Of a stretch of 64,000 nucleotides of DNA, positions 48,528 through 62,078 are shown piece after piece. The notes beneath the pieces are model-generated. The model made no database searches and was not told where the DNA came from. It saw nothing but the letters and a program-made list of their open reading frames with translations. The stretch spans positions 1,084,501-1,148,500 of the forward strand of contig BSBM01001068.1 in NCBI GenBank assembly GCA_027924585.1, in the 5' to 3' direction. The position numbers and the translations under genes are program-made. Within the stretch, counting starts at the first letter, position 1; every line of letters begins with the position of its first letter. This stretch comes from Larix kaempferi. Lineage: Eukaryota; Streptophyta; Pinopsida; Pinales; Pinaceae.

Positions 48528-49799
48528 ATGGTGCTAAAAGAGCTACCAGAAGAAATCGAAGAGGTAAGAAATCTGTTAACTTCAATAGGTTCATGGCAAA
48601 CTTTTGATGGAGACAATTATGAACTATGGTCATTAAAAATAAGGAATTTGTTAAGGTAACAAAATCTTTGGCATTCTGTAGTTGAAGAGGATCCTAGTGA
48701 TTTAGAAGCATTTGAAAATTTGACAGAGTATCAGAAAGAAAGAAAACATGTTGTTGCCTTAAGTCTTATACAAAATAGTATAAATTATTCCATCTTTCAT
48801 AACATTGCAGAATTTTATAGTCCAAAAAAAGCATGGGATATATTGAAAGCTAAGTTTAGTGAAGAGGAACCTGATGAAGCAGATTTTATTGAAGAGGAAC
48901 TTGATGTAGAAGAACATGAAGCAAAGTTTAGTGAAGAGGAACCAGTTGACTTTGCAAGCCATGCAAAGCACCAAGAATCCCACATTGAAGTGGAAGACAA
49001 CCAAAAAGACTATGTTTATGAGGAAGCCAATGATCAAGTAAGCCCAACAAAGCTTGTTGATCTAGCTCTGTTTGTTTATGACAATGAAAACAAACCTATC
49101 AATGTAGAAATCCCTAGTGACATGAGTGATAGTCTCTCAGAGAAAGAGACAGTTGATAGTAGCAGTGATACTCTCTTAGAGAAAGAGACAGTTGATAGCA
49201 GCATAGAAGTTGCACCAATAGGGAGTTTATCAAAGAACCAAAAAACCAGAAGTTTGAGGGAGTTATATGAGTAGTCTCCTATTGTTGATGAGCCCGTACA
49301 GTATGCTTTGTTTCCCTATCAGCCCACAGTTTTTGAGGAAGCAGTGAAGGATGCATAGTGGATACAAGCTGGTGCAATTGTTAATGAAAATGATGATGTA
49401 GCTGCCATTGAAACAACAAAAGAGGAAGATGAAGAACACGACGATGAGGAACACGAAGAAGTGATTGCTCTCCAAGAAGAGCTTAAAATCATTGAAACAA
49501 GAGAAGAGGAAGATGTGCATGCTATCCAAGAAGAGCTGAAATATATTCATCTTTTATCTGACAAAAGTTTTGAGTGTGCAGGTAACTTGGACAACAACAT
49601 AAAATATGCTGAAACAAGAGAAGAAGAACAAGACTTCAACTATTTTCGAGTACCAAAGAAAATCAATAAAACTATTTATTGTGTAGAAACTAAAGAAGAG
49701 GCTGAAGAACACCTACTTAACATCAAGTTCAAGAAGACAGAGAAGCAACAATCCAATTACACACCAAGGAAGAAAGTAAAACTTAAGTTTTTTGAATGA
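48528..49799 (+). pseudogene. compact Ty1/copia derivative: gag joined to a pre-RT pol segment
   Basis: From ATG 48528 one frame runs 423 codons to TGA 49797, broken by TAA 48657, TAG 49272 and TAG 49356. Residues 25-115 match copia gag (UBN2-like): WQTFDGDNYELWSLKIRNLL, HVVALSLIQNSI, AWDILKAKF. After an acidic, repeated FSEEEP stretch comes KNQKTRSLRELYE and FEEAVKDA, the segment that normally lies just before copia RT. So zinc knuckle, protease, integrase and RT are missing. The last ~140 residues are Glu-rich (EEL, ETREEE repeats) and unrecognised. The frame ends 47 bases before an LTR. Confidence 0.7.
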
Positions 49800-49846
49800 A
49801 ATGTAAGCCTCGCTGGAATATTGTCCCGGTTAAGATTAAGGGGGTG

Positions 49847-50004
49847 TGTTAAGAATTGTAATCTCACCGGTCCACTACTAGTTATTGGTATATTAATTAG
49901 TTCAGGTGGTTTTGGGTGTGATGTAATCCTATATAAGTGTATGCTTAGTAATGAGAAGGTAAGCTATTGCCCATAGTGTTTCTCCTCTTCTTACTGTTTT
50001 AACA
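49847..50004 (+). repeat. 158-bp 3' LTR of the compact copia derivative
   Basis: A purine run (AAGATTAAGGGGG) precedes TGTTAAGAATT at 49847. The candidate ends GTTTTAACA at 50004, giving inverted ends TGTTAA/TTAACA. TATATAAG is at 49930-49937. No matching 5' LTR was found upstream, so the length rests on the terminal inverted repeat. Confidence 0.6.
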
Positions 50005-50980
50005 GGCATAAACAGTATCTACCCATTCACGAAATAAGCATGAGTTGTGAAAGATAGAGCTTAAATGTTGAATTGAATATTCTGGGGAGCATAATTGAAT
50101 CGTGTACCATAGCTGACAGAATCCCAAGAGAGGGAAACGAGGGTAGGCCTTGAGGTACTGTAGGACTTGTCCAAATAATAAGGGCTGTAATATACTTCCA
50201 GAAGAATCTCTGTTGGAAACGAGACTCCAGAGACAAAGAAAGACAAACAAAGTAGTAAAGGTCACATATTCATACGGCCGAAAGAGAAGAAAATATGTAT
50301 ATACTAGAATGAATGAGATATGTAATCCAACATGTGGCCTAATCAATCACAATGACTTTACCTAGAATTCATTACTTCGACAACTGTAACGGATTTTGAC
50401 GGCAACACATTGAAATTTGAACATACCACGTCACCGGACATCCTTTCAGATAAGTCCAATTCAGCGTCTGTTATTCTGTGATAACTAAACGTTTTTTAAA
50501 TCTATCAGCAGTTTGCGTGTACCATTGCACCAGAGAAGCTGGGTGACGTAGGTGCATTGGACATCCTGGTTGGGATATTATAATATATCCAGGTTACATT
50601 GATAAGGGCTTCAAATGGATGAATACAAAGGACTCGTCAAGAGCTCTTGGCTTGCCCTAATCATCATGCATTTGTCAAGCTGCATCTCATCGTTATTGGT
50701 GTGAGTTTCTTGGTGTGTGTAAGTCCCAGGTGCGTTGATGGTTTTTGAAGAGCAGCCTCCATCTCCACACGTCAACGTTGGAAAACACTGCGAGTCAAAC
50801 TTTTCAGAACGTGGGCTGCTGCATATGTACCTCGTTTATTTCTTCTTCAATGACTCGTCGCAAATTAAATGCGTCCATTTTCGTTGCGTTTTTCGTTTTT
50901 TCGTTTCTTATGCCGCCGAATCGATTTGTTTATTGGGTTAGGTGGACAGTGGACCGCGGTACAGTGATGCTGATCAGTTT
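50005..50980. other. spacer, no gene recognised
   Basis: Moderately GC-balanced sequence with several overlapping short open frames on both strands (about 60-115 codons) at 49999-50365 and 50735-50993. None shows a known motif. Confidence 0.4.
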
Positions 50981-53241
50981 TATGGAAACTTGAATTCAAA
51001 ATAACTAATTAGTGGAATTTGTGAAAATGGAGTTTAAACCAATCGAAGTAGCAATAGAAATAACCTGAAGAATTATATTTAGTTGCACAAAATTCAAAGA
51101 ACATACATCAAGTTGGAATGGTAGCAAAAATGAAAATAGAAAATTCAGTGATGGGTTGAAATGGTAGAAAAAAGAAAATAGAAAATTCAGTGATGGGATT
51201 AGATGGTAGGCAAATTTTCAATACAATTACATAATATTAGGCAAAGAGAGAAGAATATATATATATACCATTTTTCCAAGACAATTATATAATGTTAGGC
51301 AAAAAGAGAAGAATATATATATATACATAAACAAAGAATATTGAGTTTTGAATTCATTATAAAGGGTGTTAATGTTTTAAGATATACTAAATGATCAATA
51401 TTTGGTCAATGTCATAGGCTTATTAATTAAATATTGGAGATTAAAAAAATTAATAAGAAAATCCATAAAGTGAGTATGAGAGTAGAGATTGTATAAGAGA
51501 ATGGAAAAATAATATATTTCTAAATTTGTTCAATTATAGTAATGTTCATTAATTAATGTTAATGATTGAATTGTTTAGATGATTAATTTTTTCATATTTA
51601 AAATAGATATTGTATTAAGATTATTTGCAATGTTTTTATTATTATTTTGATTTGTTCAATTTCTTCATTTTCAATCTATCATAAAAATAAAATTTGTAAC
51701 TTAATTTAACATTTATAATTTAATTTATATGATTATACAAATTTTAGTATAATTTATATGATTATAAAAATTGATAAAAATTTTATAGTAATGAATTTTT
51801 CATATACAATACATATTCTTTCAAAATCATCTTTAAAACTTCAATTCAACACATTTTGTATTAGCTCCACTCTATATTTTTTATGCATGTTGTTTTTGGA
51901 TATTTCTTTTCACAATTCAATTATGAATAATTTTTTGACCACCATACATCTTTTTTGGTGTTTTTAATTTTTGTGACATTTTTCAAAAACAGTAAAAACA
52001 GCAAGTGATTGATATTTCTAAAATAAATATAATAATAATTTTTATTTTTATTTTTTAAGACTAATGTATATATTCTAGAAAAAATGTGTTTAAAGTACAA
52101 ATATTTTCTAAATGATTATTTTTGCTCTTATACAATTTTTCTATTACAATTCTCATAGGTTTGATTGGTGAAACATTTACTTCATTGATGTTTCCTTCAC
52201 ATCATTAAATATTAGATATTTCAAACTTACTAGCCATTTATTGTTAAGAATACACTATTAGTAAAAATTTAAAGAAAAACTTTATGTTCATCATCTTTGG
52301 ATTCATCTTCTTTATTTGCATTATTTTCATAAAAACATTATGATCATTTACATATTTTTTTTCCTATTTTTTGTGAATAACACATGTTAACTGATTCATA
52401 TAATTTAAACCTACATATATTTAAATATTTTACTTATATATTAAAACTTCAAATAACTTTTTTTTTCTTATATTATAATCAAATTATAACTTGTTTACCT
52501 TACCTATATTATAATAAGTTTTTTCAGCCACCATAATTTATCAAAATAAAAAACATGCATATTAAAATATTAAAATTATAAAATAAATAAAACATTTCAA
52601 CCTAAAACTATAACAAGATGCTAAAATGTGTTTAGGTAGAGTGGCATCCTTTCTACAACAATAATACTCATTGGTTCAAATGATAAAGTAATATATATAT
52701 GTTGTGGTTATGACTAGGGAACACTCCATAGATTAATGTACAACTATGAAAAAACCTCACACAGAGAGACATGTAACATGTAAGGTCTTGAGCCAATTTT
52801 TGCACTCTATAATACATATGCCCATAGATACTATATTACTTGTAGCATGAAGCTTGAAAACATTTCTTGGGGATGGGTTTACCTTTCAAAGCAATGAGCG
52901 GGTCTCAAACTATTGAGACATTATTTATATGAAACACATCATTAATGTTTAACATTAATGTTAAAATATCATTGTGAAAATATAAAGAAATTAAACATGT
53001 GTAGTTATTGTTTGTAACAACAAAAATTAAATGGAAATAATGACAAAAGCTAAGGATTTTAACAACAAACTAACCATAGGGAAATAACAATAAAGATAGG
53101 GAAATAACAATACAGATAAGGTTTGCAAATATTGAAGGCAAGTCTTAAAATTTTATATTTTGTTGGAATGCATTATAAATATGCATATAAATTAATAAAA
53201 ATAAAAAGAAAAGGTTTGCAAATATTTAAGAAGGTAAGTCT
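50981..53241 (+). repeat. ~2.3-kb tandem duplication, copy 1
   Basis: TATGGAAACTTGAATTC opens this copy and again opens copy 2 at 53242. The two are collinear throughout and about 95-97% identical by eye. The unit is very AT-rich. A 69-codon open frame (51758-51967, again at 54089) is shared but has no recognised motif. The copy ends with TTTGCAAATATTTAAGAAGG. Confidence 0.93.
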
Positions 53242-55552
53242 TATGGAAACTTGAATTCAAAATAACTAATTAGTTGAATTTGTGAAGATGGAGTTTAAAC
53301 CAATCGAAGTAGCAATCAAAATAACCTGAAGAATTATATTTAGTTGCACAAAATTCAAAGAACATACATCAAGTTGGAATGGTTTAGTTGCACAAAATTC
53401 AAAGAACATACATCAAGTTGGAATGGTAGCAAAAATGAAAATAGAAAATTCAGTGATGGGTTGAAATGGTAGCAAAAAAGAAAATAGAAAATTCAGTGAT
53501 GGGATTAGATGGTAGGCCAGATTTGATGGTAGGCAAATTTTCAAGACAATTACATAATATTAGGCAAAAAGAGAAGAATATATATATATACCATTTTTTC
53601 AAGACAATTACATAATGTTAGGCAAAAAGAGAAGAATATATATATATATAAACAAAGAATATTGAGTCTTAAATTCATTTGAATTCATTATAAAGGGTGT
53701 TAATGTTTTAAGATATACTAAATGATCAATACTTGGTCAATGTCATAGGCTTATTAATTAAATATTGGGGATTAAAAAAATTAATAAGAAAATCCATAAA
53801 GTAAGTATGAGAGTAGAGATTGTATAAGAGAATGAAAAAATAATATATTTCTAAATTTCTTCAATTATAGTAATTTTCATTAATTAATGTTAGTGATTGA
53901 ATTGTTTAGATGATTAATTTTTTCATATTTAAAATAGATATTGTATTGGGATTATTTGCAATGTTTTTATTATTATTTTGATTTGTTCAATTTCTTCATT
54001 TTCAATCTATCATAAAAATAAAATTTGTAACTTAATTCAGCATTTATAATTTAATTTATATGATTATACAAATTTTAGTATAATTTATATGATTATAAAA
54101 ATTGATAAAAATTTTATAGTAATGAATTTTTCATATACAATACATATTCTTTCAAAATCATCTTTAAAACTTCATTTCAACACATTTTGTATTAGCTCCA
54201 CTTCATATTTTTTATGCATGTTGTTTTTGGATATTTCTTTTCACAATTCAATTATGAATAATTTTTTGACCACCATACATCTTGTTTGGTGTTTTTAATT
54301 TTTGTGACATTTTTCAAAAATAATAAAAACAACAAGTGATTGATATTTCTAAAATAAATATAATAATTATTTTTATTTTTATTTTTGAAGACTAATGTAT
54401 ATATTCTAGAAAAAATGTGTTTAAAGTACAAATATTTTCTAAATGATTATTTTTACTATCATACAATTTTTCTATTACAATTCTCATAGGTTTTATTGGT
54501 GAAACATTTACTTCATTGATGTTTCCTTCACATCATTAAATATTAGATATTTCAAACTTACTAGCCATTTATTGTTAAGAAGTACACTATTAGAAAAAAT
54601 TTAAAGAAAAACTTTATGTTGATCATCTTTGGATTCATCTTCTTTATTTGCATTATTTTCATAAAAACATTATGATCATTTACATATTTTTTTTCCTATT
54701 TTTTGTGAATAACACATGTTAACTGATTCACATAATTTAAACCTACATATATTTAAATATTTTAGTTATATATTAAAACTTCAAATAACTTTTTTTTCTT
54801 ATATTATAATCAAATTATAACTTGTTTTCCTTACCTATATTATAATAAGTTTTTTCATCCACCATAATTTATCAAAATAAAAAACATGCATATTAAAATA
54901 TTAAAATTATAAAATAAATAAAACATTTCAACCTAAAACTATAACAAGATGCTAAAATGTGTTTAGGTAGAGTGGCATCCTTTCTACAACAATAATACTC
55001 ATTGGTTCAAATGATAAAGTAATACATATATGTTGTGGTTATGACTAGGGAACACTCCATAGATTAATGTACAACTATGAAAAAAACTCACACAGAGAGA
55101 CATGTAACATGTACCGTCTTGAGCCAATTTTTGCACTCTATAATACATATGTCCATAGATACCATATTACTTGTAGCATGAAGCTTGAAAACATTTTTTG
55201 GGGATGGGTTTACCTTTCAAAGCAATGAGCGGGTCTCAAACTATTGAGACATTATTTATATGAAACACATCATTAATGTTTAACATTAATGTTAAAATAT
55301 CATTGTGAAAGTATAAAGAAATTAAACATTTGTAGTTATTGTTTGTAACAACAAAAAATTAACTGGAAATAACGACAAAAGCTAAGGATTTTAACAACAA
55401 ACTAACCATAGGGAAATAACAATAAAGATAAGGTTTGCAAATATTGAAGGCAAGTCTTAAAATTTTATATTTTGTTGGAATGCATTATAAATATGCATAT
55501 AAATTAATAAAAATCAAAAGGAAAGGTTTGCAAATATTTAAGAAGGCAAGTC
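53242..55552 (+). repeat. ~2.3-kb tandem duplication, copy 2
   Basis: This copy is about 50-70 bases longer near its start because of a short internal duplication of TTTAGTTGCACAAAATTC (about 53340-53425) and an extra GATGGTAGGC. Its tail carries extra copies of the GGAATGCATTATAAATATGC module, which itself repeats at ~110-bp spacing up to 55620. Confidence 0.93.
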
Positions 55553-57300
55553 TTAAACTTTTATATTTTTTTTGGAATGCATTATAAATATGCATATAAA
55601 TTAATCAAAATTAAAAGGAATCTCTTAATGAATCCGAGGAATTGAATATAATGAAGTTAGATACCTAAACTTTCTTCTTTGCAAATGTGTATGTGAGCCA
55701 TTATGGCCATTTACGAATATTTCTCTTCGAAAAATCTATCCAATCCAATCTTTTCCTTGGTAAATGTCTCTTGAACAAGTGTACTCTCTAACTTTTGGCA
55801 CAACAATGGAGTATGGTTTTGATTATTTAAATTATTTTCAAAACAAAAAAATCAAGTCATTTTTTTTCTATTCCTTTTATAGAAGTGTAAACCGATGCAA
55901 ATAATACCTTTGTGGAGGATTTGATTTGTAAATGTTTTAGCGTAGGCAATTAGTTTATGCATTATAAAATTACTCACACTAGTGTGTCATGTATCAAATA
56001 TTGCATCAATGCATATAATATAAACAGGCTCATTGATTTCTTTAAAAAGGCCTTCTAAAGTTTCTTTGAAATTAGAATGTTGCATGCTTCACACTCTTTC
56101 TTTTACATGTATTGATTGTGTTTTGGGTTCAAATGTGTTCACGTCCATAACAATTGTCATCTTGCGGTTTCTTCTTCATATAAAATGTTGGATTGCTAAC
56201 AATACATGACCTTTAAATATTGATTTCAATTTTGTTTACAATGACTATACCTAAGGAGGGGATCTAATTATTTGCTTTAATTCTGATCCGATCCAAGAAA
56301 GATTGTAGGCACTCTACTACAAATTGTTATTGTGTGATGAATCTTAGAATTGCCCTTGAGAGTATCCTATATTTTCTCTTCTCATTTTAGCACCCTCATT
56401 GCCTCCATTTCCTTATAGTTTAGGAGATGATCTTGTAGATTGCAATTCTAAATCACAAATTCAAAAAAATTGTCAACTAACATTCCACACAACTTATATT
56501 ATCATCAAGCATTGGTATAAAATCACATTCCTCCATCTCTTGCATCTTATTGATTATCCTGGAAGCTTCATCAAATACGAACATCATGTTTACCATGGTT
56601 GCAATCTGTAGTTGCTGGTGTGGCTAGATTCTCATTATGTTTGAACTCTTGAGACCACTACATTAGCCAATTTTTTTACTCTTTTCCTGAACTTGTCAAC
56701 CTAAATGTTTACTAGAGGTGCAAATCACCTCAATCACCAAAATTACACTTTAGAGTTTTCTTGGTGCTCTCGTTTTCACCTTTCTCCCTAAAAATTATCT
56801 TATTCTGATCGAGCCACCAAATGTTTTTAAGTATAAGATTCCAAAAGGTGCTCTTCTTTGACTATGAATCCTTAGGTAAGTTGTCATCCATAGAGGAATT
56901 TACAACATGGAGAATATCCCAAATTTTTCCAATGAAAAAACAAAGATTCTATGAAGAAGTGAGTAATCTACAAGATGAGAGACTCACCTCTTGTCATTTA
57001 CCATTCACTACATATAGAAATGATGACCTTGAATTCTTTTATTCTTCCTTCTATGAAAATTTTGGTTTTACTCATCAACCAATTTTATTTTAGAAGGGTA
57101 TATAATTTCCCATACTTGAATCCATCTTGATGAAGGGTTCCTATAAGGGAAACATTTACATGAGTGAGTAAAAACTAGGCATTCTTCACCTTATATCTCT
57201 AGTTTATTCTTATGCTTTCATCAACCTTTATTATTATCAAGTCATCAAAATATATTCATGCGGGATTTGTTAAATATACAGCATCAGGAGACATTCTCCA
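55553..57300. other. AT-rich spacer
   Basis: No gene is supported. A 90-codon frame at about 56821-57093 has no recognised motif. Confidence 0.45.
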
Positions 57301-57324
57301 AACCAATTTTGTATAGCCAAGATT

Positions 57325-57540
57325 GATCCTCCCATATAGAGGTGAGCACTTTGATTGTCTTCCGTGTAAAGGTTATTCCTCGTGTATAGAGGTACTTAAT
57401 CAAAGTAATGATGTTGTAAATTCTTCTTGGACAAGGCTGAAGAATTGTGTGTCAAGTCATGATTCTCATGTGAACCTTCCATATAAAGGTATCCATGGGA
57501 TGGACCTCCCATATAGAGGTGGACCTTCTGTATAAAGGTG
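57325..57540 (+). repeat. short-motif array CCTCCCATATAGAGGTG
   Basis: CTCCCATATAGAGGTG and variants (CTTCCGTGTAAAGGT, CTCGTGTATAGAGGT, CTTCCATATAAAGGT) recur six times. The layout is like the CTCCCATGTTGGTAGATG array next to the copia remnant at 34990-35460. Confidence 0.7.
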
Positions 57541-58200
57541 ATGCTTTACTTATTAAAAGCATTTAATGTTGTGTGATGTATTATTAACCATGATCACCAG
57601 ATTGTTATTAAGTCTCTTTTAGAGATTGATCACCTCTAAAGTGAATTACTTTAGCATATGATCATTTGGTCCAGAATAATATATTATCACAACATCTGAT
57701 AATTCTTCTTAGTATAATGTAATGTGATGATAATTAAAGTTAGCACATACTGACCATCCAGTAAAAGATAAAGCATAGAGATCAAGAGAATTCAAAATTT
57801 CCCATGTAAACACTTCAATTAATTAAAGAGAAATCAAATTGTTAAAACTTTAGTTATAAAGTTTTAGTTAAGTATCAATGCTTCATTTAAAGCATCAATT
57901 AACTAAAGAACCCACATTGGTCACTTCAAGTAAATCAATCAGCATGATTTAAATTAACTAAGTGTTAAATAAGGACTAGTTAACACATGTGTTTTCACTT
58001 TAGTTAAACTAAAAGACGACACTTCAATAAATCAAGGATAATCAGTTAAAGACAGTTAACTAAGTGACAACAAAGAATATCCAATTAACTAAGTGATGAA
58101 ACTTAAGTTAGCCACCTAACTTAGTGGGAAATATTTCAGTTAAGAGGTGAGTTCATCATAAGTGGTAGGTCAGTGAGATAAAGCACTACATGAGATGTGG
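57541..58200 (+). repeat. degenerate TTAACTAAGTGA-rich region
   Basis: TTAACTAA(A/G)TGA and its reverse complement recur about ten times from 57820 to 58130, giving many short inverted repeats. No coding is seen. Confidence 0.5.
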
Positions 58201-61200
58201 GGCGCACCTCTGCATGAAAGATTAATACATCCATTTTGAGGGAGAGTTCAGCCTGAAGTTAGAATATAAAAATAGAATAGAAGAATGTATAAATATGTTA
58301 TACGGGATTGATGAATCCAATGTGAAACAAATTCTCTTCTCCATTTAAGGAAATCTACTTCTCTTTGTGTAGGGTATTGTGTGTCCTTGTTATTGTTGTG
58401 TTGGGCACACATCCAATTGATATCTCTTCTCTATTGCTTTTGTATCCTCATCAAGAGTGTTTGGTGATCTCTTATATTCCGAAAGAAATCTGCTATCTTG
58501 TAAAAGAAAGCATTCTCTGCTATCCATTATATTATACTCAGAAGAATTGTTGGGGTTTTTGTTCTCATAATTTTGAGTATTTTCCCTAGGGTATATATTG
58601 TGTTATGGTTGTATGAATTTCGTGGATTGAATTGTCTCACTACTTCAAGTCTCTGCATCTATTAAAATAATTAAAGATCAAAGCTCAACCAAATATTAAT
58701 AGGATTCATATGAGCCTTCCCCATTATAGAGTAATATTGACAATTGATTATAAACCATAATAAATATTAATTTTTAAAATATATTTCCCTATTGATATTT
58801 CCCATAGTTCCAAGGAGGTATGGTCTAGATTTATAACACAGTTGTAAAGAAAAACCTTTTGTTAGGGATGATTTGCTAAAATCCCTAATATCCAAATTAA
58901 CTTGGTTACTAGTGAATCCACAAATTGGTGCAAGTGTCTAATTGTAGAGAGGCATGCCACTTTCTATATTTAGTGAACCAAATTTTAAGTTTTTAGTGTA
59001 CTCCTTTATAAATAAAATAAATGTGGATAATTTCAATTTTAGATACCATGAAGCATTGGAGGTGGGTGTAGAATACCTGACCCTTGCATGACATTTGAGA
59101 AAGTGGGACACTTATAACTTGATTGAAAATCAATTTATTGCTATGGACCACAATATTTTGAAATTTAACCATAAACAAAACACAATTCTAAACTAGACCA
59201 TAATTGTTGTAATCAATTGACTATGCAATGATAAAAATAAATGATCACAAATACACCTATTCACAACAATATAAAAACACAAAATGTTCTACTTATCTAT
59301 GCTAATATTGTTGAACCACATGGAATGGATGTTGGAGATTTATTTTCCTACCATCCATAATGAATATGATGGGATTTCTATCCCTAGGACAAGCCCATGG
59401 AATGCTACAAGCAATGGGTATTTATCTAACTTCCCCTCTTATCAAGTACAAACTTATGATGTAATGGAATGGAGGGTTGTATATGACACCCATGTTGTGC
59501 AATTCCTCAAGGTGGAGTTCCAACTATGGAAAATATGGTCATGATTCCAAAGAAATATAAAAAGACTCCATTTTCAAAGAATAATTGTCTTTTGCCCTCC
59601 TTGAAAGTCTAGATGTCACCCTCTAGAAATTCCCTAGCATGAATAGCTAGGTTACAATTTTTGTATGAATATCGTAGCTCAACTTCTCACAGTGATCACT
59701 CATACTAGCTTGACCATTCTATTTTCATACCACACTGCACAAGAAACCCTTCAAAGTTTGCTTACAATTATGGTATGGAAATTTTACTTATAAATCATAT
59801 AAACGAACTAGATCAAATATATCCTTCTTCCTCTGCAGGAATTTGGTTTGATCTCATCGAGCTACACATTTGGTAAAACCTTGTTAAGTTAGGGTGCATT
59901 ATTCCTTTAGTACAGTTCGAAAATAAGAAAGATAGAATGTTAACAAATAATGTATCTAAGTAATGCACCCAAACTATTATATTGCCAAACATAAAAAGAA
60001 CTTCAGTCTCTAAAACTAGTACAATTACTTTATAGAGAATTGAAACCTTCAAAATAGAATTTAGGTATAATTGTTGCATTAATTTGAGGATTTATACTAT
60101 TGTTATGCAAGTGGATATTCCTAAATATATATCAAAGGCTCCAAGCATCATCAACTAGAATTTCTAGATATATAAGAATATTTTGCATAAAGGTTTTGTC
60201 AATTTGCAAGAAGGATTTGTATTAAGGCACTTATTTTCTTTTAGAAGATAGTGCACATAACACAATACCTTTTTGCTATAAAAAAATCCTCTAGACTTAA
60301 AGATTCTTCATTTACATAGAAAATAATTTAAGTTGTTGCATGAAAATGTTAAAACCACCATTAGGTGTTGAAATTCTTAGTCAAGTAGCCTTTTGCAGTT
60401 GAGTGTGAGGCCTATTCTAGTTGTGCCATGACAATTTGACAACCTTTTCCACTATTGGTATACCCTCCCTCCAATATGAAACAACAAAAAAGTGATATAT
60501 TGGAAATTGAAGCTTCTATTATGGATAATAAAGGGATAGTGAATTCAAGTTGTTTTGGTATTGGAAGGGAAATTCAATTCATATGTACTTTAACCTGTGG
60601 GAGAATGTCCTTCCTAAATATGTACACACACAAATTCACAATGCAATGATTTCGTAAAGGAGCCAAATTTAAGATTAAAGATTGAAGGTATTAAGATGCC
60701 ATTTAAGATGTCTTATGATTGAGATTTTCCATGGGGTTGGTTTTACCAAACGTCATGGTCTTGTCCATTTTGCTATAAATAGCCTTGTTCGCCATCAAGT
60801 TTCTCACTAATTAGAAGATATTATGTGAACAAAAATGTACAAACATTTAAAGGGTAGATTGGATCCATGTGATTTATTTGGATACTTTCCATGAATTGTT
60901 TTGTCTTGCACATTGAGGCAATCAATAATCAATTCATAGTTACATTCAAAAATAATTATTTTAAAACCAAATTCCAAATCTTCATTGATATCACAAATCA
61001 GGGCATCCATCTCTTGATTGTTTATTTTGTGCTTGAGGAATCCAAAGGTAATTCAAAAAATACCCCCATTGTGGTTTATGTAGGACTACATGCCCAGGGT
61101 GACCCTATTCTACCTTTGAAGACCCCATCAATAGTGGAATATGATCATTCTTTAAGAGGGGTTCCATAACTATTGGCACAATTTGGGGTTGCCTTAATCC

Positions 61201-62004
61201 CAATATTTAATGGTGAAATAATCATTTACAATTTATACTTGGTAGCATCAATTATATTTATAGTGTATCCTAATATGCTATTAATATTTTAATAATGTAT
61301 CAACAATTATATTTTCTTATTATAGAATTCCATTACAATGGTTTAATGGAAGATTGTTTTCTCAATCGATATTTTAATCATTTTTGACAACTTAGTCATT
61401 TAAGTTTTCTTCCAAAATGATTTGTTTAATGTTTTTAATGTATTTTGATGAATATGTACAAATTAAAAAGTTGGCTTGATGTCTTGTTTTATTATGACTT
61501 GGAAATTGATGTTGTGTGTGTGCACATGTGAATACACCTGATATCTATGATTACTATTTGATGATGATATATATCTATAATCATGGTTGGAAAAATCATG
61601 AGAATGCATGTCATATAACACTATTAGAAATATAAGACATAAATGCATTATAGCATGAAATTAAAGCTAACATTTTATATTGACTATTTTTCCCAAACCG
61701 TTGGTGAATATGATCAGATGTATGATGATCTAGAATATGTTGACAATGGACTAGAGAGTGGAGGTGATGAATATGAAGCTAGTACCAAGGTTGATCAAGG
61801 ATGATGATGATGATTATGGTAGCTACTGATGCTTCTCATGATCATGTTGATGATTATTCTATGTCCATACAACTAGATATGTATTATATATTTTATGATG
61901 ATCCAAATTCATATTAAATTCTAGATAATATCATTGACTTGTATCCTGGATTTTCATTATATATATATAGATAGATAGATAGATATATTTGACTTACTCT
62001 TTTT
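58201..62004. other. AT-rich spacer
   Basis: No gene is supported. The purine run TTTTGAGGGAGAG near 58238 could be a polypurine tract after the array, but no LTR start TG follows it. A (GATA)n run lies near 61968-61984. Confidence 0.45.
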
Positions 62005-62078
62005 ACTTCACTATCATATTTTTTTTATATATACAAAGTTGTGTAGTATATTTTTTTTTTGTAAGCTGCAAATTTCTA

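Noticed and set aside
49999-50365. Overlapping frames of 60-115 codons on both strands
   Set aside because: No motif is recognised and the strands overlap. There is not enough to call a gene.
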